Notes under the pieces: generated by a model
Database searches by the model: none
Told to the model about the DNA's origin: nothing
What the model saw: only the letters and a program-made list of their open reading frames with translations
Shown: in pieces, positions 10,042 through 21,847 of the stretch
Layout: each line of letters starts with the position of its first letter
Position numbering within the stretch: position 1 is the first letter of the stretch
Position numbers and translations under genes: made by a program
From: Sarocladium kiliense
Taxonomy: Eukaryota > Ascomycota > Sordariomycetes > Hypocreales > Sarocladiaceae
Reading direction: 5' to 3'
Length of the DNA: 64,000 nt
NCBI GenBank assembly: GCA_030734395.1
Contig: JAUZTG010000047.1
Coordinates: 124,001 to 188,000 of the forward strand

Positions 10042-11963
10042 TTTGGATGACAGGCTCGCGCGAACTGTCACGAAGTCACGTGCTTCATCCAAGCGCAGGA
10101 TACCCTAGAGCACTCTTGCCATGGATGCTGCAGAAGCAGCCTCTTTTCGACTCAAAATCCTGATATTGATTCTAATTCTATCGTGGTAGAAGGAGCGAGA
10201 TGCAGACGCTTGAGTTTGGCCAATGAACATGCGGCGTAGCAAAAGAGGCCGGAAAGGCTATTCCTGCGGCGTGTGAGACTGGGTCGCGCAACGGTGACTT
10301 GGAGCGGTACTATTGGCTTTGGACTGCATGTTGGATGCAGGTCGGATGCAGGAGACGCATGAGCCGCAGCATCCCGAGATTGAGGCAATACCACTGGATT
10401 CAATGCCTGAGCATTTGGGCTATTCAGAGGCCGCATGTTGGGACGATTGGGCAGATGTCAGCTAGCCTGGTGCTGCCCAGTATGAATGATTGCTGCTCTG
10501 CTGGCAGCCGATCATTGGAGCCAGTCTTACGCATCGCGATGTTGTGGATCGTATGGTAGAGTTGAGGGGCTGGCAAACCGAGGAAGAGTGCCGCCCCCCC
10601 TTGATCCGGCCAGGGTGATCTCCCGGGTTGCGGGTAGTGGGAGGTGAAGTCCGAAGCCTCACCCCCTGCAGCGTGCGACGAACAGGGTAAGGTAGGGCAA
10701 GGCAAGGTAAGCAATGTACCTTACCGCGGCAGTGTTGAGGAGATGAGATCGCATATGAACGGCGTAGCTATAATGAATAAAGAGGTACGGAACTGCGAGA
10801 GACTACAGCTGGTCAGATGCAGAAGCAGTGATTGATCGCTCGGACATCATGTCTCAAGCGTCTTCATACCCACGGTACGTGACCTAGTTTATTGTCTGTG
10901 AGTCTCTAGGTTGTCAATGGCATTATCCTGACAGCCACGCCCATGAAGCGGGCCCAGGGGAGACCGGAGCTTGATCCGGACGTGAATCGGCGGTGCTAAC
11001 CTTGGGGTTTGTCTCCTTGGCCCAGTTGAGGGAATACCTAGCGAGCGAGTAACTCACCAACCAAACACGGGGCCCAAGGTGAACTGGGCTGAGAGAGAAT
11101 TGGAAGACTGGCGAGTACCTGATTGAAGGGAAATCGGGGCCATTTCTTAGCGCCGGAAGATCAGGGGATCGTTGCACCAGGGCTACTGCCTTGCTTTCCC
11201 CTCGGGGTTTAGCGCCAGGGACTCCAGGGACCACCTTGCCATGTTCCAGCAGCTGCACTGCTCCTCTTAGTGAGGCCTACCTTGCCTAGCTTGGAGCTGT
11301 AAATACGCAGCGATCCAGGAGAAAGGGATGGATGGATGATGATGCTTGAGATTGCGCCTCTATCTCTCGTCTGCAGCCGTTGGAAAAAGAAACGACGCCC
11401 ACAATCGAAACATTAGAGGCGCCCACATTGTCGTTGAGCCCAACCCATTGTCAGTCTCCAATCTGGGCGTCCCCAGTAGACACTCACTCTTCTTCTGCCG
11501 CCCTACCATGAGGAACCTATTGCAGTCCTGGCAGATCGACCTCCACATCTCTTCACCCCCCTTTTTTTCTTCCAACTATTCCGCTGCCCACCACCACCAC
11601 CACATCGACCTCTCCCCATCGCGGGCATACTCCTCTTCAGCTTCCTTCCGACTCTACCTTCCGACTTTCGTTCATCGTCCATAGCTCACTTCCTACACTC
11701 GTTTCGTCCTTTCCTCATTATTGCTAACTAACACACCCGTTCCCATTGACGCTTGTCGATCATTCACACTACTCGTTCTTATAGAGCCCCTCTCTCTTTT
11801 CGACAGCCTCTGCCGCTCCTTATGATCACTCGCTCTCGTTCTCCTGCAGGAGGCCCTGCCACGAAGCCCTTCGATTGCCCCCTCCGTCGTTATTGAATCT
11901 CCAGACCTCGAGCGAATCGAACCGGATTGTGTATACTATACTCTGGACTTGCACTTGGGTATC
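10042..11963. other. 1.9-kb intergenic region with long pyrimidine-rich leader
   Basis: This holds the 5' sides of the divergent genes at 10041 (minus) and 11964 (plus). From about 11350 the plus strand is strongly C/T-rich with CCA repeats, like a long leader or core promoter. Around 10681-10730 short AAGGTA-type direct and inverted copies occur. No other gene is supported; the minus-strand open frame 10923-11258 has no family features. Confidence 0.45.
11822..11896 (+). CDS. Upstream open reading frame in leader of the gene at 11964
   Basis: ATG at 11822 opens a 24-codon frame (MITRSRSPAGG...) that ends at 11896, 67 nt before the main ATG at 11964 and in a different frame. If the mature leader includes this stretch, it could lower translation of the downstream gene. 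The peptide itself shows no known feature. It exists in the sequence; its use is inference. Confidence 0.25.
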   Translation: MITRSRSPAGGPATKPFDCPLRRY

Positions 11964-13920
11964 ATGGCCGACCCTCAGTCACAAGCTGCTGAGGGAAACA
12001 CCCCCAAAGCCGCGAAAGACAAGAATTGTCCATTCTGCGGCCAAGCTTTCACCTCTTCTTCTCTTGGACGGCATCTCGATCTGTACATTAGGGAACGAAA
12101 TCCCAAGGCCCCTGATGGCATCCATGACGTCGATGCTATTCGCACAATGCGAGGCACAATCACCAGGCGGCAGCCACGTGCCTCACTGGGGGACCCTATC
12201 AGCCGAAGGAATAGCTCGACCCCTGCCGGTACTCCAAGAGCACCACCGAAGAAGCAGATGTCCCGTGAAAGCGATGGGTACAGGTCACCAGCAATTCCAA
12301 AGGACGGCCACTACGCTGTTGACTCGACTCTCAGCAAGTTTCCCTATGCTGCACGTTGGGAGGCAACAGGCGTCATCAACGACATCCCGGGCAACGGTGA
12401 TGCCACCCCAGACACCTCAAGGCGACCAGCAGCACAAAGGAACGTCAGCAGGCAGGTGGCCCAAAAAGCACAATTTGATGTGAAGCACAAGCTCGCCGAT
12501 GCCATGGACACTGCTCGAGCAGCCGAATTGGCTCTCCGAGAGCTCTTGAGCTCATGGCGAGCAGCCAAGTCAGTATAATAATCCTGCTCTCCAGATTATC
12601 ATGCTAACTTGACCTAGGCAACACATCGACAACTCGTCTGGTCCCTTTGAATTCGATCCACTTTCTCTCGACTTTCCTGCATTGACTCTTCAATGCCTCA
12701 AACCACCGCCAACCCTCTTTTCTTCCACACAACATCCCACCTCAACATCATGGTCTGTCCAATCGCCCGGCAAGCGCGAATTTGAAGCACTCAAAGCGTT
12801 CTTCGACGAGGAGTTCCAAGATTGGAAAATCAAATGCACCAGTGCTACGACGGCAACTCAAGAAGAGCTGACCTACCCTCCGAGCGCACCGGCTTTGCAC
12901 GATCCCATCGATATAATAAAGCGAGCAGAGAAGCAAGCCGAGAAACTCGAGAACCAGGTCAGCGAGCATCTTGTATCTGCATACGCAGTATGGGAGACAT
13001 TGCCGTCACAGAGGCAACAAGAGTTGTGGGTTCTTGAGCTGGCGCGCAGCGTGGGAAGGCGGCAAAAGGAGATGGAATCGATGAAGGAGCAACAGCACAA
13101 ACTTCAACAGGAGAACACCAACCTCAAGACCCAAGTGGACCAACTAAACCGTCTGCAACAACCAAAGGAGTTCAAGATGCTGTCGCCTGCAACTATTCCC
13201 TTCGAGCGAGATCTCGTTGCTTTTGCTTACGAGCAAGGCGTAAAGGGAGCAAAAAGCATCGGGTTTAGCATGGAGGATCGGCATGTCGACCTGGCGTCCC
13301 TCGTCACCCGTTGTATTGATCGTTGGAAGAATGTTATAGTGTCGAACCGAGCAACCACTGGTATGAGCACCCAAAAGCCTCTGGATGCATCGCAGGCGAG
13401 TAGTGCCACATCCGTTGAGAGCACACAAAGCAAGCAATCCAACACCCCCATGGCAACACCACAAGCCGTTCAGCACCCACCCCCGGCAAAACGTCAATCC
13501 ACGGCTAGTACAACTGGTGCCGTTAGCGAACAGACATCTACTGCGAGCACCACCGGACCTCCATCCATCGAGGAGACGAGCGACCAGGACGCTGATGCAG
13601 AAATGGAAGATGACGACAGCTTCGCCATGATGAACGCATCACCGTCGAAACCTCTTCAACAAGCTCCGATGCAACATGCTACTCTGGATATACCACGCAC
13701 CAGAGGCCATATGCAGCAACAGCAGCAGCAACATCAACAAGCAACGCACGATCCTCGCTTCATCATGCAAAATGGCGGAAGTCCAGTAAATACCCGGGCT
13801 ATCAATATGAGCCGCTCTATGCCTAACATCCCCATGACACTGCCTGGCAACGCAATGCACACAAACGAGATGGCTATGGCTATGCAAGGTGTCAGAGGGG
13901 ACGCCATGTATATGGAATAA
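11964..13920 (+). CDS. Conserved fungal zinc-finger-like / coiled-coil protein
   Basis: Two exons, 11964-12568 and 12618-13920, joined by a 49-bp intron (GTCAGT, branch GCTAAC, acceptor TAG), coding 635 residues. Near residue 22 lies CPFCGQAFTSSSLGRHLDLY, a Cys-x2-Cys...His zinc-binding-like motif, followed by PDGIHDVD and a basic RRQPR patch. I recall this N-terminal block as strongly conserved among filamentous ascomycetes in proteins of unknown role. The middle has a heptad-like coiled coil (EMESMKEQQHKLQQE region) after an Ala/Glu-rich helix. The C-terminal third is disordered, Ser/Thr/Pro-rich, with an acidic patch and a short Gln run near 13713-13740. A nuclear or RNA-related role is possible, but I cannot name a function. 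Confidence 0.85.
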
Positions 13921-14725
13921 TCATCCGCGCACCTGGCATCCACCATCTTACACGAATGCAAACGCCACAGTTGGTAGTGACCCCAAAAGTCCGAGACGGG
14001 AGATCTCGCCAATTGAAGCAATATATGACGAGAGGAGATGGCATACTCCTTCTTACGGCCGACTAGACTTCATCGAGACACATCGAACATGACGCAAAAT
14101 TCCTTCCTTCTACGCTACCTACCTTTGCGTCCTCCTTCCATTCTTGTTAATTCTTTTACTTCTCACCCTCAAATTTTCGTCATTCACCAAGCGAGCGGGT
14201 AATCCGGGTTGAGGTTGAGGTAGATGCAGATTCTATGCATATACCTCCCCTCAACCTTTCATGTAACGATTATGGCAACACAAAAAATTAACACGAGTAA
14301 GCACCGGAAAGCAATAACTTTCGGAGAAGCACAACAGGGCAGGAAATAGGAAGAAAATTATGAAATCAGGGGAAGCAGGTGAAGGGATGGATGGAACAAG
14401 GACTTGTGCATGGCATATCCAACTTGATCCGCCACAGCCTACGAGATGTGTTAATATAAACGAGTTGATAAATTTACATACGAAACTTCTTGTCAATGTG
14501 TGCCATGTGCGGTAGCAGCTTGGTCTTGCTTTAAATATTGATATAAGAGCCTAATAAGCCCCTTTTCTGATATACAGATCTCTATGAGAGTAGAGGTGAG
14601 ACTTTTCATCTTCCAAGGCGCCTCTATCCAAATGCTGCCGTGATAGAATAAGAATACAGAGGGGAACGATGTTGTTACATATGCCACTTCTCTCCGGAAC
14701 ACCAGCCTTGTCCAGCGTACATTCT
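13921..14725. other. Convergent intergenic region
   Basis: This lies between the 3' ends of the zinc-finger-like gene and COX15. It is AT-rich and probably 3'-UTR on both strands. No gene is supported. Confidence 0.5.
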
Positions 14726-16225
14726 CTAATGCTTCAGTTGCTTCATCTTCTGCTGAATCAAACGCACTGTTGGTGCCGGCACGTGCATCCTATGCGCTAA
14801 TACAAGCGCACCGCTCAGCACGGCAAGACTACCAGCTTGGTGCGCAGCAGCAAGTGGGATGGGCACAAGGTAAATGAGTGTTGAGATACCCAGTGCTGCT
14901 TGCATGAGGACGAGGTGCACCAGACCCATGGCGCCCTTCTTGGCGTCACGGGGAAGTGCAGCAGCGACGCGACCTGATCGTGAGTAGGCCCATAGCGAGA
15001 TGATAGCGGTGAAAGTCGTCATGGCCATGATGCGGTGATCAAGCTGAACGGTACTGGGGTTCTCGAGCATGTTGCGCCACCAGAGATCCGAGCCATCTTC
15101 CTTGCGGGAGTAGAACTTGTCCCAGAGCTCAGAAGCAGGAGGCGTGAAACCAAGACCCATCTTGGGGAACTCATTATAAATCAGTCCAGCGTCGAGACCA
15201 GCAACCAATCCGCCGGACATGGCCGTTAGGAAGACAAGAGCCGCGATACCGAAGGCGGAGCGCCGGAAGGCTGACAGAGCAGGGTTTTGGACTGCCTTGA
15301 TAGTATCAAGAGCTGCCTGAGGGTTGGCGAGGAAGCGGTGGGAGCGGAAGATGGAGAGTGCCGAGAGGAACATCCAGGAGTAGCAGACGAAAGCTGCGCA
15401 AAGATGAGCCGTCAGTCGATACTGCGAGACCCGAGGGTGAGATCCCGGAGCAAAAAGATCATCCTTAAGCCCGGACTTAACCATCCACCAGCCAATGAAG
15501 CCCTGAAAGCCGATCATAGCAGAAATACCAAGCAAGTTGACTGCCATCTTCGGGGTAACCCTCTTGCGAGCGATGAAGTACAGAGTCGGGAGAATGAAGG
15601 TCATACCAATCACACGACCCCAGATGCGGTGAGTCCACTCCATGAAATAAATCTTCTTGAACTCGGAGAGAGTCATGTGCGGGTTGAGGAGCTTGAACTC
15701 CGGGGAGGCGCGGTACTTTTCGAACTCGGACTCCCAATCCTCAGCGGACATGGGAGGGAGGGAGCCGGTGACTGGTCTCCATTCGGTGATGCTCAGACTG
15801 TGAGGCCAACTGTCAGTCAATTGTTATTGTCGAGAAACAATTGTCATCTCTTACCCAGACTCGGTCAACCTGGTCAGTCCACCGAAGACCACAATGCCAA
15901 AGACGCTCACGGCGCTTCCCAGCAGCCAATACCCGACACTCTTCGCATTGGTCTCAGGCCACGCACTGGTCTTCTTGGCCTCCTTTGACGCCCTTGCAGC
16001 CTGAGCAACGACACGATCGGCAATCTTCTGCACGTCCACGGCACCTGGTGTTGTCGTGGCAGAGGAGTAGGTACGCTGCGATCGTACGATACTCAAGACG
16101 TCGATTTTCTTGGGACTCGTGGATGCGGTTCGGGCCTGTCGAAGGAGGCATTGGTTGCAGACTGAAGCTCTGGCTGGGATGCGAAGAGCCAGCCTGCGCA
16201 GGCCGGGGACGAACAGAGTCGCCAT
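14726..16225 (-). CDS. COX15: Heme A synthase COX15 (cytochrome c oxidase assembly)
   Basis: Two exons, 16225-15855 and 15797-14726, with a 57-bp intron (GTAAGA, branch CTGACA, CACAG), coding 480 residues. COX15 oxidises heme O to heme A in the mitochondrial inner membrane, needed for cytochrome c oxidase. The start at 16225 (MATLFVPGLRRLALRIPARA) gives an Arg-rich, acid-free mitochondrial presequence; the open frame extends further upstream but those residues are not presequence-like. The four family histidines are present in EWTHRIWGRVIG, RLTAHLCAAF, QLDHRIMAM and AAAHQAGSL, set in about eight membrane segments. Length fits the fungal family. It shares a 339-bp divergent promoter with UTP14, so two growth-linked genes may be expressed together; that is inference. 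Confidence 0.95.
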
Positions 16226-16564
16226 GGTGTCGGTTGAGGACGATTGGAGTGTGTTGGTGAGGATGCAGAGGGGACAAAGCCAGTCATGACCAGCAGATGG
16301 TCCGAGGCGGCCCTGGATGCTGGAAAATCGGAGCTCGGTGATAGGCGTCTGATGGAGGGTGGGCCCATCTCGCAGCAGGGGTCCCAGCACCCCACTAAAG
16401 CCGCTGGACAGTCGCCCCAAGACCCCTCACCGCCAAAATTTCAAGGTGGCAGAAAAAAAAGAGTGCAGAATTGAGGGAAAGGTTGACCACAGCAGCCACT
16501 TCGATGGACGCCCCGCCTTGAATGTGAACAACCCTCAATCAACAATTCATACAACACAGCCATC
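16226..16564. promoter_or_regulatory. Divergent promoter of COX15 and UTP14
   Basis: 339 bp separates the two ATGs, so both core promoters must lie here or in the leaders. No TATA box was found on either strand, as is common for housekeeping genes. No repeated operator motif was seen. Confidence 0.5.
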
Positions 16565-19330
16565 ATGCCGGGACGGCAAGCTCACGGCCGGTCTCTCACC
16601 GCAGGGCCGCCGAAATCCAAAAATAAGCCCGGCAAGGCGTCCAAAGCCCGATCACAGAAGAACGCCCTCAACGCTTTCGGCATCGCCCAAGACAAGTTTG
16701 CGACTCGAGAGAAGCTGACACCGCGAGCGAGGCAACTTGATGCTCAGCACGAGGCAAGAGGTGTCGGTGATGGAGATGGCGAGGACGACGACGACGAGCT
16801 CGAGGAGGAGGATGCGCCTCGGAGAAAGAAGATGAAAAGTTCTCGCGGTCCGGCTGACGGTGATGTCGAGTACGGCAGCGACAGTGAAGGAAACGAGTGG
16901 CAGCTGGGAGGTCTAGCGGAAGATGATGAGGACTCAGAAATCGACAGTGACGAAGCGTTTGGAGACAGCGACAACGAGAAGTTCCAAGGCTACTCATTCA
17001 AAGGCAGCAAGACGGCCAAGCACGAGGATGAGGACGACGAAACAGAAGACGACTCCAACGATGATGAAGGCGAGACTCTGGGTACCGATGCCATTGATCT
17101 GGCTACTGCGCTGGATCAATACGAGTCAGAGTCTGAGGAAGAGGCAGGCGAGGATGGGGAATCTCAATCAGACCAGGACTCGGGTTCAGAAGGGTCATAT
17201 GAGTCCGAAGAGAATAGTGAGGATGACGATGAAGACGACGAGGTCGATCCTGATAAGTTCGCCGCTCTCCAAGGCATGGTATCCGGCTTCGGTGCCTCCA
17301 AGGATGATGAAGACGATAACGAGAAGCCCTCCCGCCAAAAGATCAGCCTCGGCGATCTCGGGCTCTCCGGTGTGGACGACCCCCATATGCGCAAGTCTCT
17401 CAAGCTCATGCGCAAGGAAGACAAGGAAAAGCGACCAGGAGCAACCAAGAAGCTCGACGTCCCCCTCTCCCGCCGTGAGCAAGGCCGTATTGACCGCCGC
17501 GTGGCCTACGAAAAGACCAACGAGACCCTTGCCCGCTGGGACGACACAGTCAAGGAAAATCGCCGCGCTGATCACCTGGTGTTCCCTCTGCCGGAGAATG
17601 CTGCCACCTATGGCCTTGCCATGAACGAGATTAGGCCATTTGCACCGAAGGATACTACCAATGAGCTCGAGTCTACCATTCTGGGCATCATGGAACAGAG
17701 TGGTCTCTCCCTCGAGAAGGAGAAGAAGGAGCGTCCGCAAGACTACGATGCGGAGGGCAACCCAATCACGCGCAGGGAAGCTCAGAACCTCAAGCGCAAG
17801 GAGCGGGAAGAGAACGCCAGGGAGGCAAAACGCCAAAAGCGGATCAAGAAGATCAAGAGCAAGGCATACCACCGTGTGCACCGCAAGGAGCGTGAGCGCA
17901 ACGAAGCCGAGGCAGCTGAGGGCATGGAGCTGGACTCTGAGGCCGAGAGAGAAGCCCAGGACCGACGACGTGCTCTTGAGCGTGTTGGACAGCGTCACAA
18001 GGAAAGCAAATGGGCAAAGCAAGGCGCCAGGGTAAAGCGCGCAGTCTGGGATGACGAGTTCCGCACTGGTCTGAATGAAATGGCGCGCAGAGACGAAGAA
18101 TTGCGACGCAGAAAGGAGGGTCGCGCTGGAGCCGGAGACGACGAGTCAGAAACCAGCAGCGAAGGCTCGAGCAACGAGGAGAGCGAGGGTGCACTCCGTC
18201 GGGAACTAGATGCACTGGAGCAAGAGTCTGAGGGCGAGGGACGATCTCGACTCGACAACTTGAAGTTCATGCGCACTGCCGCCGCGAGAAAGAGAGCGGA
18301 AGAGAATGAGCTTCTCAGGGGCATCAGGAGGACACTTGACGGCGAAGACGCAGCAGACTTGGAAGAGACCGAAGTTACAGAAGTTGGCCGCCGCCAATAC
18401 GGCACTGACTCAAACAAGAAGCCCTTCGCACCGGCACTCAAAACCTCTTCCAGGGAAGCCCCTGAACCCATGGACGAAGATGACGACCACGAAGTCGACA
18501 TCAAGACCAACACCAAAGCCCCCCCGACCAGCGGCCAAGCCTCCTGGTCAAGCGCCCCTCGCTCTGAAGCCGAAACAAAAGCATCCTCAAGTGCAGACAA
18601 GAAAGGCAACTGGACCCTGGCCGACCCTCGCCGCAAACGCAAACACGACTCCTCCCTCACCAAATCCACCCTCCTCGACACAACCGCCCTCTCCGCCCGC
18701 CAACCCAACACAACCACCCTCTCCAACTCAGACTCCGACACCTCCGCCTCCGACTCCGAAACCGAAACATTCCAAAGCAACCCCAAGTCCTCCAAATCCC
18801 GCACCTCCCGCTCCGCTCTCCTCGCTCGGGCCTTCGCCGGCGACACGGCCGTCGAAGAAGACTTCGCCCGTGAGAAAGCAGACATCACCCGCGAAGAAGA
18901 CGACAAGGTCGTCGACAACACACTGCCCGGCTGGGGATCCTGGGTCGGTGAGGGTGTAAGTCAGCGAGACCGCGCGAGGAACAAGGGTAGGTTCGTGACC
19001 AAGGTGGAGGGTGTCAAGGCGAAGGATAGGAAGGACGCGAAGTTGGATCGGGTGATTATGAATGAGAAGCATGCGAAGAAGGTATACCTCCCCAACTTCC
19101 CCACTCCCCTTCCAATTCATCTACAGGTATACTGACAACCAGAGCAGAACAGCAAATACCTCGCTACCCAACTTCCTCACATGTACGAATCCCGTCAACA
19201 ATACGAACGTTCCCTCCGACTCCCCGTCGGACCGGAATGGGTCACCAAAGAGACGTTCCAGGAGACGACGAAGCCGAGGGTGCTGGTCAAGCAGGGAATC
19301 ATCACGCCTATGTCACGTCCGAGAGCTTAA
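16565..19330 (+). CDS. UTP14: U3 snoRNP / small-subunit processome protein Utp14
   Basis: Two exons, 16565-19081 and 19148-19330, with a 66-bp intron (GTATAC to GCAG, phase 0), coding 899 residues. Utp14 is a nucleolar component of the small-subunit processome needed for 18S rRNA maturation; in yeast it activates the helicase Dhr1. The N-terminal third has long Asp/Glu/Ser runs typical of the family. The middle is Lys/Arg-rich helix (REAKRQKRIKKIKSKAYHRV). The C-terminal signature is clear: PGWGSWVGEG near residue 792, then VIMNEKHAKK running across the splice into NSKYLATQLPHMY and PVGPEW. The last exon matters: without it the signature C-terminus is lost. The start at the first ATG gives the usual basic N-terminus. 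Confidence 0.93.
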
Positions 19331-20230
19331 AACATGTAGAGTTGTGTTGCTGTGGCTCGTTTCGCTGTTGGACCTTGTATGCATGCATGGTCGGGAAAAG
19401 CACTACTTGTATAGAGGAGCATTCCAAGGGTAGCATGATAGATTCAATTTTGGAGAATCTTAAGCACATCATTGTGACGGGTACTAGCTGCTGAATTTAT
19501 AAACTCTGGCCTGGTTCGTAGCATGGTCACAACAGCTCATGATCATCGGGGTCAAGATGTGTTTCGTGAAACTGCGTGATTAAGATTGTCGATGCTACAC
19601 GATATCTAACCAACGCAGCCCTTCATCCCAAAGCTCATCATGAGCTTCCCACACACACAAACCAGGGCACCGGACCAGTCTCGCCCCCTTCTCATCCCCA
19701 CTGAGGCCTCACAGCCGCTTCTCCTTCCTCGCAACCCCTCTCATCTTATGCATCCACCCACAGTAGTAGGAACCCCATCCTCTTGAATTCGCCGACGCTC
19801 GCACTGATTCCAAATATTGTATCGGAATAAAAAGACCTCCAAGAAAGGAGTAAAAAGAGACTATCGAACATGAAAGTGGAAGGGCCTTCCAGGGCGCGCA
19901 AGCAGTAATGACTGTATGATTATAAAGAAGACTTTGGCCGACACCGGATGAAAAGCGCGAGCGTGATTTCCGGATCCTGAACGCAGGAAAATAGGAGACG
20001 AAAGGAGGCGGAGATGTAAAATAACGTATCGTAGTCGATCTGAACGAGACAAAAAGGGCAGGCGGTTAAGAGAGAATCTCAAATCGATCGGTCCGGTCAA
20101 GGAGGAAACGTGTTGATATCGAACAAACGACATCATATGACTATTGATGCCACTGAAGCCCATATTCTAGGGCTCGGATATCGTAGATCCGGATACGCAT
20201 CGGAAAGGTCGACCGGCAAGATAAGCGAGA
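19331..20230. other. Convergent intergenic region
   Basis: The 3' flanks of UTP14 (plus) and the Ca2+/H+ antiporter gene (minus) meet here. No gene or repeat is supported. Confidence 0.5.
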
Positions 20231-21847
20231 TCAGCCGCTGAAAAGGACAGAGGCTTTATCCATAGCATCGGCGGGGACAGCGTAGAAGGCGACCGCAATG
20301 ATGACGTAAAGGCCGAGCAACATAGCGCCTTCGAGATAGTTGGACTTGCCATCCTGTACGGTGTATGTTACGACAAGGACTGAAACAGCGAAGGCAACGG
20401 TTTCGACTGTACGCGCTTTGTTAGCTGATTTCTGGCCCAGATAATGTGCAGCATCACTTACAAGTCTCGAAGTGCAGGGACATGTCCCTGCCAATGACCC
20501 AGCCAACAATGACAAGGAAAGGGGTGACACCCAGAGCAATCTGGATGCTAGAACCGATAGCAACACCCATGGCCAGGTCCATCTTGTTCCTAATAGCGAC
20601 CACCACGGCTGTGACGTGCTCTGCTGCATTGCCCACAATTGGGATCAATATCAGACCGATGAAGTTCTTGCTTATACCCGCGGTCTCAACCAGGTCGTCA
20701 ATACTGCCGACGAGGTACTCGGCACAGACCGCAACAAGCAGGGTCGTCACGACGAGGACAGCTACGGCAGCAATGGGTCCCAGGTTGGGAGTCTCCTCAG
20801 CATGCTCCTCGGCGGTCTGGTTCTCAGCATCGAAGAGGTTGCTGTGGGTACGGAGCTGGAAGACGAGGTAAAGCGCGTAGAGGAAAAGCAGAATGATGGC
20901 GGTACCGCGAGAGAGGATGAGGATGCTGCGGTTCTTCTCGTCCTCATCGCTGTGGGATTGGTCAAGAATGGCGTAAAGCTATGTATTGTCAGCCGGCAAA
21001 TTTCAAACATAACGAGGGTGCAAGGGCACTGACTGCTGCCGGCAGAACCAGCGAGGCGGAAGACAAAGTCATCATAGAGCAAGTCGTCTGAGCCATGACA
21101 GAGGAGAAAGTCTGCTCGGTACCGTTTCCAGAAGACCCGCGATGGCGCAGGCCACCGAAGAAGAAGCACATGCCCATAACAAGGAGCAAGTTGGACAGGA
21201 TCGATCCGAGCATAGACGACTGAACAACTTCGATTTGATTATCCTTCAACGCCACGATACTGACCTGTTCATCAAGTTAGTGCTCCGTTTCTAACCAGTA
21301 AACCCGTGCTGCTCAGAGACAACATACAATTAGTTCCACGGCATTGCCAAACGTGGCGTTGAGCAAGCCACCCATCGTCTCGCCGAGCTTGAGCGAGATC
21401 TCCTCGGTGGCATATGAGAGGACCGCTGCGAGGGGGATAATGGCGAAGAAGTTGATGGTGAAGACAGCGGTAGGGTTCCAGCCCGAGGCGCCGGCAACAA
21501 TGCCAATTGGAACGGTGACGAGGAGGAAGTTGACATAGTCTAGCGGAGGGGTCAGTCAACATGCGAAATCCTGTCGACGCCAGGGACCTGTATTACTCAC
21601 TGCTGAGAAGCGTGACCTTGGTGACGTGCCAGCTATGCGCCAATGCCCTCACGGCGAAGTTCTCGCTGTCCTTGCCCGGCGTATGTTCTGAGTTGAAGAG
21701 GAAGACCATGGTGTCGGAGCTCTGGGTCGGGTAATGGTTCTCGGCACCGGCATCGTCATCTCTGGGTGATGATGACCCATTGATCAGTGGAGTGCGCTCG
21801 TCGCCGTCGCGACGAGGCTTTGTGTTGCTGTTTGCGTTGCCGCTCAT
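20231..21847 (-). CDS. Vacuolar-type Ca2+/H+ antiporter (CAX family, VCX1-like)
   Basis: Five exons: 21847-21601, 21539-21328, 21264-21034, 20978-20462, 20406-20231, coding 460 residues. All junctions are GT-AG and in phase. Proteins of this family exchange cytosolic Ca2+ for vacuolar H+. Both signature helices are visible: the first repeat has FGNAVELIVSIVAL (formed across the exon 2/3 join) and the second has GNAAEHVTAVVVAI, each holding the essential acidic residue. About 11 membrane segments are seen with an acidic loop (DQSHSDEDEKN) between the halves. The N-terminal about 60 residues are hydrophilic, as in fungal VCX1. Length is normal. The upstream 2-kb gap is probably its long leader and promoter. 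Assignment to vacuole versus other acidic organelles is by family. Confidence 0.93.

Noticed and set aside
10923..11258. 111-codon minus-strand open frame
   Set aside because: Pro/Ser-rich translation of a GC-rich promoter region with no splice context or recognisable domain.
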